Shown here one piece after another: positions 1 to 6,432 of a DNA stretch of 32,487 nt. Position 1 is the first letter of the stretch. Each line of letters opens with the position of its first letter. A program made the translations under genes and the position numbers. The notes below the pieces were generated by a model, which saw nothing but the letters and a program-made list of their open reading frames with translations, did not search any database and had not been told where the DNA came from. Origin of the DNA: Acidithiobacillus sulfuriphilus (lineage in GTDB: Bacteria; Pseudomonadota; Gammaproteobacteria; Acidithiobacillales; Acidithiobacillaceae); assembly GCF_003721225.1 (NCBI RefSeq), contig NZ_RIZI01000172.1:1-32487 (forward strand), in the 5' to 3' direction.

Positions 1-20
1 CGCGGCCACGGGCCGCTCCT
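1..20. repeat. REP-like palindrome, truncated by window edge
   Basis: Read on the minus strand the first 20 bases give taggagcggcccgtggccgc, which differs by one base from the REP-like unit at 11546-11571. The unit begins with the GTAGGAGCGG head that is typical of REP sequences in Pseudomonas and Xanthomonadaceae and continues into a GC-rich palindrome. The outer end lies outside the window, so whether it is single or part of a pair cannot be seen. Confidence 0.55.
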
Positions 21-83
21 AGGCCGCGACCCAATATCTCGTCACGAGGCAGGCGAGCATTATCGCTGCCCGCCCATCCCTCT

Positions 84-437
84 CTATAGCAAGCCGAGAA
101 CAGCCATAAGGCTTCGATCTACCGCCGCCATCTCTGCCGCCGTTAACACTGCGAGGGGGCCATCCCCCAGTCTGCCGCGGTCGAGGGCCCGTGGCTGATC
201 AACAACGACTTGACAGTCCTTCAACAGCCTTTGCCTTGCGGGTAGTAGCACCCGCCATTTTTGGAAGAGGGTACGCACCTGGGTCGTGAGTGGCAAAACC
301 ACCACTAGCGGTGTTCCTGCGGCCGTCAATTCATCGGCCTGAATGATCAGTACCGGACGAATCTTACCGATTTCCACCCCACGGGGCGGATTGAGATTGC
401 CTACCCAAACTTCGCCGCGTCGGATCACCGCCACCAT
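84..437 (-). CDS. mazF: MazF/PemK-family toxin (probable endoribonuclease)
   Basis: A 117-residue protein of the usual length for the MazF/PemK family, which cleaves mRNA to arrest growth. The N-terminus shows the family signature: RRGEVWVGNLNP followed by G.EIGKIRPVLIIQ (roughly residues 6-33), then a VVLPLTT strand near residue 50 and a QVVVDQPRALD stretch near residue 78 that matches the conserved region with the catalytic Thr/Arg surface. The ATG lies 13 bases inside the 3' end of the upstream antitoxin gene, so the two are translationally coupled and form one bicistronic toxin-antitoxin unit. The gene appears intact. The family assignment is confident; RNA cleavage specificity cannot be read from sequence. 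Confidence 0.9.
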   Translation of the reverse strand: MVAVIRRGEVWVGNLNPPRGVEIGKIRPVLIIQADELTAAGTPLVVVLPLTTQVRTLFQKWRVLLPARQRLLKDCQVVVDQPRALDRGRLGDGPLAVLTAAEMAAVDRSLMAVLGLL

Positions 438-727
438 TTTTCTTCCGGACGGGTGCCAGCAGACCGTTCCGCGTCCAACAAGTCCTCCAGACCAAAATCC
501 GCACCACTTTCGGCCAGCGCAAGGAGCTCCTTGCGCAGCGCAGGATCGGCATAACCGGCCTGCGCCTCGGCGACCAACTCGGACATGAAACGCGCTCTTT
601 CCTTCCGGGCCAGAAATTCCACGATGGCCCGGCGCGCCAGATCCGAGCGGGAAGCGCCTTCTCGTTCCGCCTCCTGGGTCAGTCTGAGTTCAATATCTTC
701 TGGCAAACGTAAGCTCATGGCAGCCAT
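425..727 (-). CDS. Ribbon-helix-helix antitoxin (MazE/CopG type)
   Basis: A protein of about 100 residues. The N-terminus (MSLRLPEDIELRLTQEAE, then SRSDLARRAIVEFLARKE) is a typical ribbon-helix-helix DNA-binding fold: one beta strand and two helices that dimerise and bind DNA. The C-terminal half, acidic and ending in EEKWWR, would be the toxin-binding tail. I chose the ATG at 727 because an AGG stands eight bases upstream; the in-frame ATG at 718 has no ribosome site, and a reading frame extending to 772 would run through the operator repeats. It overlaps the toxin start by 13 bases and comes first, the usual antitoxin-first order. It probably represses its own promoter through the repeats at 754-777. 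Confidence 0.85.
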   Translation of the reverse strand: MAAMSLRLPEDIELRLTQEAEREGASRSDLARRAIVEFLARKERARFMSELVAEAQAGYADPALRKELLALAESGADFGLEDLLDAERSAGTRPEEKWWR

Positions 728-753
728 TGGATATACCTCGTACTCCATTACGG

Positions 754-791
754 ATGCCAAATAGTATGGCAAATAGTCATACGCCCTGCAA
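754..791 (-). promoter_or_regulatory. Toxin-antitoxin promoter and tandem-repeat operator
   Basis: Two adjacent 12-base direct repeats, ATGCCAAATAGT (754-765) and ATGGCAAATAGT (766-777), differ at one position. On the minus strand a candidate -35 TTGCAG (786-791) and -10 CATACT (763-768) are separated by 17 bases, and both repeats overlap the -10 and spacer. This arrangement fits autorepression by the ribbon-helix-helix antitoxin encoded immediately downstream. The promoter boxes are by inspection only. Confidence 0.6.
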
Positions 792-867
792 TAGCATGGT
801 TTCCACGCCGTCTCCGTTCAGCCCTAACGGGGGCGAGCGGGGGGAACAAAGCGCCCCGTTGAAGAGG

Positions 868-1089
868 TCAGCAGGCATGGTAGAGGGCGTGGAGTTCGGC
901 GCGGATGATGGCGAGGCGGAGTTCCAGCTCGGCGGCGTTGCTGCGGGGGGCGCCGCGTTCCCGGAGCAGGGTGTGGCGCTGGGCCTGGAGCTGGGCGATG
1001 CGGGCGTGGCGGTCGAAGGAGGCTGGCGCTTGGGAGGCGTGGATGCCGGCGGAGGCCGCCGGGGCTGCTGCGCTGCGGATAACGGGCAT
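868..1089 (-). CDS. Small hypothetical protein (73 aa, coiled-coil-like C-terminus)
   Basis: A 73-residue frame that I accept as a gene because AAGGAG stands seven bases before its ATG. The first 25 residues are rich in Ala, Ser and Pro. From about residue 30 to the end it is a charged, leucine-rich helix (ARIAQLQAQRHTLLRERG, then AAELELRLAIIRAELHALYH) with heptad-like spacing. I do not recognise a family; the tail weakly recalls FlxA-like coiled-coil proteins. It lies on the same strand as the pilin and beyond the pilin terminator, so it would need its own promoter or read-through. No signal peptide is seen. Confidence 0.5.
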   Translation of the reverse strand: MPVIRSAAAPAASAGIHASQAPASFDRHARIAQLQAQRHTLLRERGAPRSNAAELELRLAIIRAELHALYHAC

Positions 1090-1177
1090 GGCTGGGCTCC
1101 TTATTGGGGGATGGCGATGGGGGTCATGGGTTCAACGAAAGGAAACCTTTGTTGTGGTCCGTAGGTCCCTCTTATTG

Positions 1178-1205
1178 AAAAGGGCCTGCTGAAGCAGGCC
1201 CTTTT
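1178..1205 (-). terminator. Rho-independent terminator of the pilin gene
   Basis: A perfect 12-base inverted repeat (aaaagggcctgc / gcaggccctttt) with a four-base loop lies 17 bases beyond the pilin stop codon. The A and T runs at the stem ends make it able to work in either direction; on the minus strand the stem ends in TTTT. It matches the strong single-gene termination usual for major pilin genes. Confidence 0.75.
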
Positions 1206-1222
1206 GGGCTCATCTATATCTC

Positions 1223-1732
1223 TCAATATCCAGAAATGGTAAGCGCCGTGCCACCTACTGCAGTGCTAAACCCGGCCGCAGTCAATGCTGCATCAATAGC
1301 TGCTGCCTGAGCAGCGTTACAGCCAGCGTTTACATAAGCAACGCCAAAAGTACCACTTGCAGCACCAGGACCAATTGTTCCACCTGTGATAGCAATAGTA
1401 CCGCACCCTGAAGGAAGCGCACTGGCACTGGTGACTGTTCCCGTAAAGCTAAAAGCTTCACTTGCCGTATTCACCGGATCCACGCTCGCCTTTGCATTAA
1501 GGACTTGACTTAAGTCTGTAATTTGTCCCGCGCTGGCTGCTGCGATACCAGCATTTATTGCATCAACGGCTTGTTTGAAGTTACTAGCTACACCACTAGC
1601 TTTCGACGTAGTGATGTATTTTTCATACTGCGGAATGGCGATGGCCGCCAGGATGCCGATGATGGCGATGACGATCATCAGTTCGATGAGGGTGAAACCG
1701 GCCTCCTGCCGGCGGGCGTTTTCGATCTTCAT
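1223..1732 (-). CDS. pilA: Type IV major pilin (PilA/PilE-like prepilin)
   Basis: A 169-residue prepilin. The leader MKIENARRQEAG is followed by FTLIELMIVIAIIGILAAIA: PilD cleavage after Gly12, N-methylation of Phe13 and the conserved Glu5 of the mature protein (Glu17) are all expected. The hydrophobic helix is followed by a variable Ala/Gly/Thr-rich globular domain. Two cysteines in the C-terminal half (SGCG and NAGCN) could form the usual D-region disulfide loop. I chose the ATG at 1732 because AAGGAG lies seven bases upstream; the ATG at 1738 is only one base from it. The gene has its own sigma54-type promoter and a strong terminator, as expected for an abundant pilus subunit used in surface attachment, twitching or DNA uptake. 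Its base composition is visibly less GC-rich than its neighbours. Confidence 0.92.
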   Translation of the reverse strand: MKIENARRQEAGFTLIELMIVIAIIGILAAIAIPQYEKYITTSKASGVASNFKQAVDAINAGIAAASAGQITDLSQVLNAKASVDPVNTASEAFSFTGTVTSASALPSGCGTIAITGGTIGPGAASGTFGVAYVNAGCNAAQAAAIDAALTAAGFSTAVGGTALTISGY

Positions 1733-1789
1733 GCGCATGCTCCTTGCAATGGGTGGCCTTTGGGCCTGGGTACGAATGCGCTGGATACC

Positions 1790-1806
1790 AGCAAGTTTCG
1801 TGCCGC
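1790..1806 (-). promoter_or_regulatory. Sigma54 (-24/-12) promoter of the pilin gene
   Basis: On the minus strand the sequence reads GCGGCACGAAACTTGCT. It matches the sigma54 consensus (TGGCACG-N4-TTGCW) at the invariant GG and GC with the correct 10-base spacing between them. The expected start of transcription is near 1780, giving a leader of about 48 bases before the pilin ATG. An AT-rich tract just upstream (1815-1845) contains two GATAAACA direct repeats and a TATCAA half-site, plausible for IHF bending. Sigma54 with PilR is the known control of pilA in Pseudomonas and relatives. Confidence 0.75.
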
Positions 1807-1946
1807 ATTGGCGCGATAAACAATTTTTTGTTGATAAACAGTATGGTGCGATAGCATACCGTTCGCCAACGCACGCTTCTGGACACAGAAAATCCGGCCG
1901 AGAGGATTTTTCGCTCAATATTTGCGAATTGGCGCATTCATTATCA

Positions 1947-1964
1947 GACATCCGCCCGGATGTC
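1947..1964. promoter_or_regulatory. Operator-like palindrome between pilin and HTH-Sel1 genes
   Basis: GACATCCG-CC-CGGATGTC is a perfect inverted repeat with eight-base arms. The right half, GGATGTCGCT, recurs at 1987-1996 as a direct copy. It lies in the 323-base divergent region that otherwise holds the pilin promoter, about 90 bases before the HTH-Sel1 start. A dimeric regulator binding here could act on either gene; the TGTC half-sites also resemble PilR half-sites. No protein can be assigned from sequence alone. Confidence 0.4.
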
Positions 1965-2055
1965 GCTTACCAATCACGACACGATGTGGATGTCGCTGTT
2001 TTTTTACGATATGCTGCCCACCTGTCGCTCCGGTTTCGCGACGGGAGGCGTTGCC

Positions 2056-2535
2056 ATGGACAATGAGGCGATGGAAGGGGTGATGCTGAGCGCGCGCACG
2101 GCGGCCCGCCTGGCGGGCAGGACCTGCCGCACGCTGCAGCGCTGGTGCGAGGAGGGGGCCCTGCCCTCGGTGGCGGTGAACGGCAAGGGCAAGCGGATGA
2201 TCCCGGTGGACGCCCTGGCGCCGCTGCTGCCCCTGCCCCTGGACGACGGGCTGCGAACGCTGCTGGGCCGGGTGGAGGGAGGCGACGGGGAGGCGGCCCT
2301 GGCCCTGGGCCTGATGCTGATGGAGGCGGGCAAAGGGGCCCCGGCCCTGGCGTGGTTCCAGGCGGCGGCGGAGGGGGGCAACGCCGACGCCATGCACTGG
2401 CTCTACCAGGCCTATTTCCAGGGCTTGGGCACGCCCCGCAACCGCACCCTGGGGATCAAGTGGCTGGCCGAAGCCGCCCTGCGCGGCCACGCCATCGCCT
2501 TGCGGCAGATCGAGCAGTTGCGGCTGGGGCCGTAA
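2056..2535 (+). CDS. MerR/excisionase-like HTH protein with Sel1-type repeats
   Basis: A 159-residue protein that joins two modules. Residues about 10-55 (LSARTAARLAGRTCRTLQRWCEEG, then GKGKRMIPVDAL) look like the first half of a MerR/excisionase winged helix: helix, turn, recognition helix with RTLQRW, and a wing ending in RMIPV. Residues about 80-150 carry Sel1-like units (ALALGLMLMEAGKGAPALAW, ADAMHWLYQAYFQGLGTP, GIKWLAEAALRGH), which serve as protein-binding scaffolds. There is no signal peptide, so it is cytoplasmic. GGGAGG seven bases upstream fixes the ATG at 2056. It is divergent from the pilin gene and shares its regulatory region, which hints at a role in pilin or surface regulation; that is inference. 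Confidence 0.7.
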   Translation: MDNEAMEGVMLSARTAARLAGRTCRTLQRWCEEGALPSVAVNGKGKRMIPVDALAPLLPLPLDDGLRTLLGRVEGGDGEAALALGLMLMEAGKGAPALAWFQAAAEGGNADAMHWLYQAYFQGLGTPRNRTLGIKWLAEAALRGHAIALRQIEQLRLGP

Positions 2536-2725
2536 TGGAAAGGGGCGGGGATGGCATGGTCGGATGGGCGACGCTTTGCCCCGGCCGGATTCCGGGAAGA
2601 ACCGCTCTATCTCATGGCATACGCCCCAATGAAGGTCCAGTTCAACCGGTTTTGTCCGCCATACTGTGAAAACAAAGGGTAAGACCCTGATCGTAGGCAA
2701 CGGCTTGTCTTCCAGGAGGACTATC

Positions 2726-3088
2726 ATGAAACCCAGAATTGACGGTTCCGCATTTGGCTCCATCACGATAGATGGGACGGATATCGAGCACGATGTGCTC
2801 ATCCGGCTTTCCGGTGAGATCGAGAAGAGGAAGAAGAAGTTATCCAAGGCCGTGTTTGGCACGTCCCACACGCTCTCACTCGAAGAGGCCGAGTATATAT
2901 TCGAAAAGGGGGCGAAACGGCTCATCATCGGCTCAGGCCAGAATGGCATGGTAACGCTTTCCAAAGAGGCATCCGAGTATTTCAAGAAAGAGGGGGTCCA
3001 AGTCGATCTTTCACCCACCCCCGAAGCCATCCACCACTGGAACAATGCCAAAGGCGCAACCATCGGACTTTTTCATGTTACTTGCTGA
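2726..3088 (+). CDS. Mth938-like (DUF498/NDUFAF3-family) protein
   Basis: A 120-residue protein with the full-length Mth938 fold signature: MKPRIDGSAFGSITIDG at the start, EIEKRKKKLSKAVFGTSHTLS in the middle, then KRLIIGSGQNGMV and a C-terminus with PTPEAIHHWNNAKG and GLFHVTC. The family is conserved from archaea to the mitochondrial complex I assembly factor NDUFAF3, but its biochemical role is not settled. AGGAGG six bases upstream decides the start. Lys and Glu codons and A/T-rich third positions set it apart from its GC-rich neighbours, and the sequence resembles archaeal or thermophile members, so transfer is plausible. It stands alone, convergent with the hydrolase gene 26 bases away. 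Confidence 0.85.
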   Translation: MKPRIDGSAFGSITIDGTDIEHDVLIRLSGEIEKRKKKLSKAVFGTSHTLSLEEAEYIFEKGAKRLIIGSGQNGMVTLSKEASEYFKKEGVQVDLSPTPEAIHHWNNAKGATIGLFHVTC

Positions 3089-3114
3089 TGCAAAGCGAAC
3101 TGCCGGATTTGGGT

Positions 3115-4377
3115 TCACGGTAGCGGTCGCCTGGCCTGCTGCTCTGCCAGCAGCAGGCGGATGGCCGCGTACAGACGCTGGACATCCGGCAGGTCCTCCC
3201 GCCAGAAGGACCACCGGAAAACCCGCGCAATGCGCAATTCCACATGGCCCAGGACACGGTGGATGATGAAGACACGGGCATGGCCGGGCGGCACGGCGCG
3301 CGCCAGCCTCAGGCTTTGGTCATAAGGGACGATACCGTCATCTTCGCCGGCCACGAGTATCAGGCGGGCGTGCAGCGTGTGCAGGTTTTTGTTGTTCAGG
3401 GTGAGGGCGTCCATGACGGCGCGGATGGGTTTGGGCAGGGCGGCGATGCGGGCGGGCGCCTTGGCCGGGTCCGTGTTGGCAAGCAGCCGGTAGACGCTGG
3501 CGCCCTCCGGTCCGAGGCGCTGCGTTAGGGGGGCGATGTCGGCGTGGGGGTTTTCCAGCTTCATCCGGGCCATCTCGCCCAGGAGGGAGCGGTCGTTGGC
3601 GCTGTCCAGGTAGGGGCGGCTGCTTTCCAGGAAAACCCACTTGCCGTAAGAGTCCGGCTGGCGGAGCACCCAGCGGCCGCCCATCTGGAAGTACCCCGTG
3701 GTGGCATAGGTCACCACGTCATTCAGGTCATAGTAGCCGCCAATCCCGACGATGAATCGCACCTGGTCGCGGATGTCGGGCTGCAGCCCCGCCAGCACGG
3801 CGAACCCGACGGCGTAGCTGAAGGCCACCATTCCCGCCCGGCCCTGGGGCGCCCAGCGGGGATGGGCTGCCAGGAAACGGAAGGCCGCCGCCACCACACC
3901 GATATCCGTCGGGCGCACCTGCAACTCTTGGTATCCCGGCATCTGCGGTGCCAGGACCGCGAAGCCGGCCCGCGCCAAGGTTTGGGCGAAGGCGACCAGG
4001 CGCGGGTCCCGGTTGCCCAGGGGAACCACGCCCGGCACCAGCACCACCCCCGCCCGGGGCGGGCCTTGCCCCGGCAGGTAGAGATCGGCCTCAAGAACTC
4101 CGCCGTTTCCCGGATAGCGGACTGCCGCCCGCACCGGCGGGGGGGTAAGCTCCTTGAGCAGGCTAGGCCCCGTGCCAGCCCCAATATCTGTCAGCACGAG
4201 GACGGTATCGAAAGCCCTTCGGGCCCATTGGGCGCCAAGAAGCATCAAGGCCAGCCCTGCCGCCGCCAACGCCAGCCAGGCGATGCTCCGCCGGTGGCGA
4301 GGGGGCGGTGAAGCGCTAGAACCTCCTTCCGTGACCGGCAAAAAGCCGGAGCGGCCTTTCTCTCGTGCGGTTCCCAT
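3115..4377 (-). CDS. Membrane-anchored alpha/beta hydrolase
   Basis: A 420-residue protein with a basic, polar N-terminus and one membrane segment (IAWLALAAAGLALMLLGAQW, about residues 32-51), followed by an alpha/beta hydrolase domain. GVVLVPGVVPLGNRDPR fits the oxyanion strand-loop. The nucleophile elbow reads AFSYAVG, so the usual GxSxG is degenerate at its first Gly. AGEDDGIVP supplies the acid and VLGHVEL the histidine. With this topology the domain would face the periplasm. The start at 4377 has a G-rich stretch four bases upstream; an in-frame start at 4443 is possible but has weaker support. Substrate is unknown; esterase or dienelactone-hydrolase-like activity is the general expectation. 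It is a single-gene unit. Confidence 0.75.
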   Translation of the reverse strand: MGTAREKGRSGFLPVTEGGSSASPPPRHRRSIAWLALAAAGLALMLLGAQWARRAFDTVLVLTDIGAGTGPSLLKELTPPPVRAAVRYPGNGGVLEADLYLPGQGPPRAGVVLVPGVVPLGNRDPRLVAFAQTLARAGFAVLAPQMPGYQELQVRPTDIGVVAAAFRFLAAHPRWAPQGRAGMVAFSYAVGFAVLAGLQPDIRDQVRFIVGIGGYYDLNDVVTYATTGYFQMGGRWVLRQPDSYGKWVFLESSRPYLDSANDRSLLGEMARMKLENPHADIAPLTQRLGPEGASVYRLLANTDPAKAPARIAALPKPIRAVMDALTLNNKNLHTLHARLILVAGEDDGIVPYDQSLRLARAVPPGHARVFIIHRVLGHVELRIARVFRWSFWREDLPDVQRLYAAIRLLLAEQQARRPLP

Positions 4378-4550
4378 GCTGCCCCCTGCGCAACCCTTGC
4401 CGTACCCAGGCCGGAAGGATGGCTTCCACCCTTTCGAAGGCATCGCTTATGCCGCGCAAGCGGTCAATCGCGCTTGCCCCGGGGGCCGGGGCCATCGACC
4501 AGGAGCGGACATCGCTTCCGCCCACCACGCAATGGTACTTCCTCGAAACC

Positions 4551-4570
4551 CGGAACATTGGAATGTTCCG
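4551..4570. promoter_or_regulatory. Operator-like palindrome upstream of the hydrolase gene
   Basis: CGGAACATT-GG-AATGTTCCG is an inverted repeat with perfect nine-base arms and a two-base centre, the size expected for a dimeric regulator. It lies in the 315-base stretch between the hydrolase start and the tRNA gene; I see no gene or other clear signal in that stretch. Its distance from the hydrolase ATG (about 175 bases) is compatible with control of that gene. Confidence 0.45.
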
Positions 4571-4692
4571 CTACCAAAATATGCCCACTCGCCAGCGGGG
4601 GCTCACATTGCTTCGACTTACGCGCTTGCAGACGGCTTCACCACATGGGAAACGGGCCGACAATCTGTGTGGCTAATGGATTTTGAAGTGAA

Positions 4693-4785
4693 TGGCGGAG
4701 AGAGAGGGATTCGAACCCTCGATGGAGTGTTTAGCCCCATACTCCCTTAGCAGGGGAGCGCCTTCAGCCGCTCGGCCATCTCTCC
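4693..4785 (-). tRNA. serV: tRNA-Ser (anticodon GCT)
   Basis: On the minus strand the acceptor stem GGAGAGA pairs with TCTCTCC, followed by discriminator G and an encoded CCA (4693-4695). The anticodon stem-loop is CTCCC-CTGCTAA-GGGAG with anticodon GCT, reading AGC and AGU serine codons. A long variable arm of about 20 bases marks it as a class II tRNA, and the T arm is GAGGG-TTCGAAT-CCCTC. All parts are intact. The symbol follows E. coli use for tRNA-Ser(GCT). Confidence 0.97.
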
Positions 4786-4875
4786 GGGTGCGCTGATTCT
4801 AGCGTGCTTCCCGGCGGTCGTCAAAAGGCGGGAAGGCACGGTTGACCAGGCCGGCAATGCCCGTACAATGATCCC

Positions 4876-5319
4876 ATGCGATCCGGCATCTCTCCGCTTC
4901 TCCTGCAGCAGCGCTTCCTGGAGCGCTTTGCGCGCCGTACCATCATCGCGCATGGGGGCTTTGCGCCCGGCTGGATGGCGGAGTTGCTGAAGGAGCCGGG
5001 GGGCGGCGGGCATTTTCGCCTGGATCTGCGCATCCCGCCCGGTACGCCGCCCTCCCCCATCGAATGGGTCATGCACCGCTTCGTCCTGCCCCTGGATCTT
5101 CCCCTGCCCTGCATCCTGCGGGTGGATGAAGACGCCATCTACCTGCGGCATCTGCTCCATGGCGAAACGGTGGGGCATCCCAGCGAGATCCCGTGGATGC
5201 TGGACAGCATCCGCGAACGCCATCATGCCCGCCTGAAAGCCGTGGCGGGCGGCTATCAGTCCTTTGCCGGTATGCCGCGAGCCGAGAATGCCATCGAAAC
5301 CGACTTTACCCAGTTCTGA
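4876..5319 (+). CDS. Hypothetical protein, first gene of the E1/JAMM-like operon
   Basis: A 147-residue soluble protein that I cannot place in a family. The first third is basic and amphipathic (LLLQQRFLERFARRTIIAHGGF). The middle has short beta-like segments rich in Pro (HFRLDLRIPPGTPPSPIEW, RFVLPLDLPLPCILRVD) with a single cysteine, and the end is helical (WMLDSIRERHHARLKAVAGG). There is no signal peptide or membrane segment. Its stop codon lies 32 bases inside the next gene, so it is translationally coupled to the MoeB/ThiF-type enzyme and probably works with it. The beta-rich middle with one cysteine near a Pro-rich strand loosely recalls E2-like folds, but this is only a suggestion. The ribosome site before ATG 4876 is weak. 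Confidence 0.7.
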   Translation: MRSGISPLLLQQRFLERFARRTIIAHGGFAPGWMAELLKEPGGGGHFRLDLRIPPGTPPSPIEWVMHRFVLPLDLPLPCILRVDEDAIYLRHLLHGETVGHPSEIPWMLDSIRERHHARLKAVAGGYQSFAGMPRAENAIETDFTQF

Positions 5320-6067
5320 CCCCCTCGACGACCGCGCCCTGCTGCGTTACGGGCGGCAGATCCTGTTGCCGGAGATCGACATTGCCGGGCAACTGGCGCT
5401 GGGGCGGGCGCGGGTGCTGATGGTGGGCGCGGGGGGGCTGGGCTGCCCGGTGGCCCAGTATCTGGCCGCCGCGGGCGTGGGCCGGCTCACTCTCTGCGAC
5501 GGCGACCGGGTGGAGCTGTCCAACCTGCAGCGGCAGATCCTCTACGGCGAGGCGGATATCGGCCGGCCCAAGGTGGAGGCGGCGCGGGCGCATCTGCTGG
5601 CGCAGAACCCGGGCATCCGCATCCGCGCCGAGGCCCGGTCGGCGGATGCCGACTGGCTGCGGGACGAGATGGAGGGGCATGACCTGGTGCTGGACTGCAC
5701 CGACAACTTTGCCGCCCGGCATGCCATCAACGCCGCGTGCCAGCGGGCTCGGCGGCCGCTGATCAGCGCCGCGGCGGTGCGCTGGGAGGGGCAATTGGCG
5801 GTCTTTGACTTCCGCGCCGAGGACGCGCCCTGCTATGCCTGCCTCTACCCGGCCATGGCTGGGGGCGACGAGGATACCTGCTCGCGCAACGGGGTCCTGG
5901 GCCCCTTGCTGGGGGTGCTGGGGAGCATGCAGGCGGTGGAGGCCATCCGGATGCTGGCGGGTGGGGTGTCGCCCCTGGCGGGCCGCCTCCTGGTGGTGGA
6001 TGCCAAGACCTGGCAATGGCGCACGCTGGCGTTGCGCCGTGATCCGCAGTGCCCGGTGTGTGCATGA
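5288..6067 (+). CDS. moeB: MoeB/ThiF/HesA-family E1-like adenylyltransferase
   Basis: A 259-residue E1-like enzyme. YGRQILLPEI (21-30) and the nucleotide-binding VLMVGAGGLGCP (44-54) open the domain; SNLQRQILY (78-86) and DCTDN (136-140) are family landmarks. Zinc is held by Cys182 and Cys185 (CYAC) with Cys255 and Cys258 (CPVC). TCSRNGVLGP (Cys198) is the crossover loop with the possible catalytic cysteine. Such enzymes adenylate the C-terminal Gly-Gly of MoaD or ThiS. ThiS is encoded about 9 kb away and no moaD is in the window, so the protein could serve either thiazole or molybdopterin synthesis, or both; the formate dehydrogenase at the end of the window needs molybdopterin. No rhodanese domain is present. 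It starts at ATG 5288, overlapping the preceding gene, and ends in an ATGA overlap with the next. Confidence 0.9.
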   Translation: MPSKPTLPSSDPLDDRALLRYGRQILLPEIDIAGQLALGRARVLMVGAGGLGCPVAQYLAAAGVGRLTLCDGDRVELSNLQRQILYGEADIGRPKVEAARAHLLAQNPGIRIRAEARSADADWLRDEMEGHDLVLDCTDNFAARHAINAACQRARRPLISAAAVRWEGQLAVFDFRAEDAPCYACLYPAMAGGDEDTCSRNGVLGPLLGVLGSMQAVEAIRMLAGGVSPLAGRLLVVDAKTWQWRTLALRRDPQCPVCA

Positions 6068-6432
6068 ACGGGACGGCACTGACCATCCCGCGCAGCCTCG
6101 CCAACGCCCTGCTGGCGGACGCTCAGGGGCATGGCGGGGCTTATGGGCTGGTGGGGGCGCGGGAGGGCCGGCCGACGAGCCTGTATCCCTGCGCCGGCCC
6201 CGCGGGCGAGGAGGCGATCCTGGCCCTGCTCCATGACCGGGGGGAGCAGCTCTTTGCCGGCTACCGGCTGCTGCCGGAGTCGCGCAGCACGCCGGCAGCG
6301 GCGGACTGGGCCGGCTTGGAGGACGCCGCCTGGCTGCTGGTGCTGTCCACGGACACCCGTGGGGTGCTGGCCCTGCGGGCCTTTGCGCGCGACGGGCGGA
6401 GGGAGGTAAACCTTGTCCTCAGCAGCGGCTGA
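6064..6432 (+). CDS. JAMM/MPN-like protein lacking metal-binding residues
   Basis: A 122-residue protein whose layout follows bacterial JAB/JAMM (M67) proteins, which cleave or process proteins bearing ubiquitin-like modifiers. AYGLVGAR (about 26-33) matches the ECGLLxG strand but has Ala for the catalytic Glu. The HxHP zinc motif position reads YRLLP (67-71). Asp81 after TPAAADW is retained, and LRAFARDG (104-111) matches the C-terminal strand. If this alignment is right, the protein is catalytically dead and would act as a binding or regulatory partner. It starts in an ATGA overlap with the E1-like gene and is overlapped by the next one, so it is made with both. The assignment rests on weak similarity plus context; a different alpha/beta fold is possible. 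Confidence 0.55.
   Translation: MNGTALTIPRSLANALLADAQGHGGAYGLVGAREGRPTSLYPCAGPAGEEAILALLHDRGEQLFAGYRLLPESRSTPAAADWAGLEDAAWLLVLSTDTRGVLALRAFARDGRREVNLVLSSG

Noticed and set aside
4316..4558. Minus-strand 80-residue frame between the hydrolase and tRNA-Ser
   Set aside because: No ribosome site, no motifs, and it overlaps the hydrolase N-terminus in another frame.
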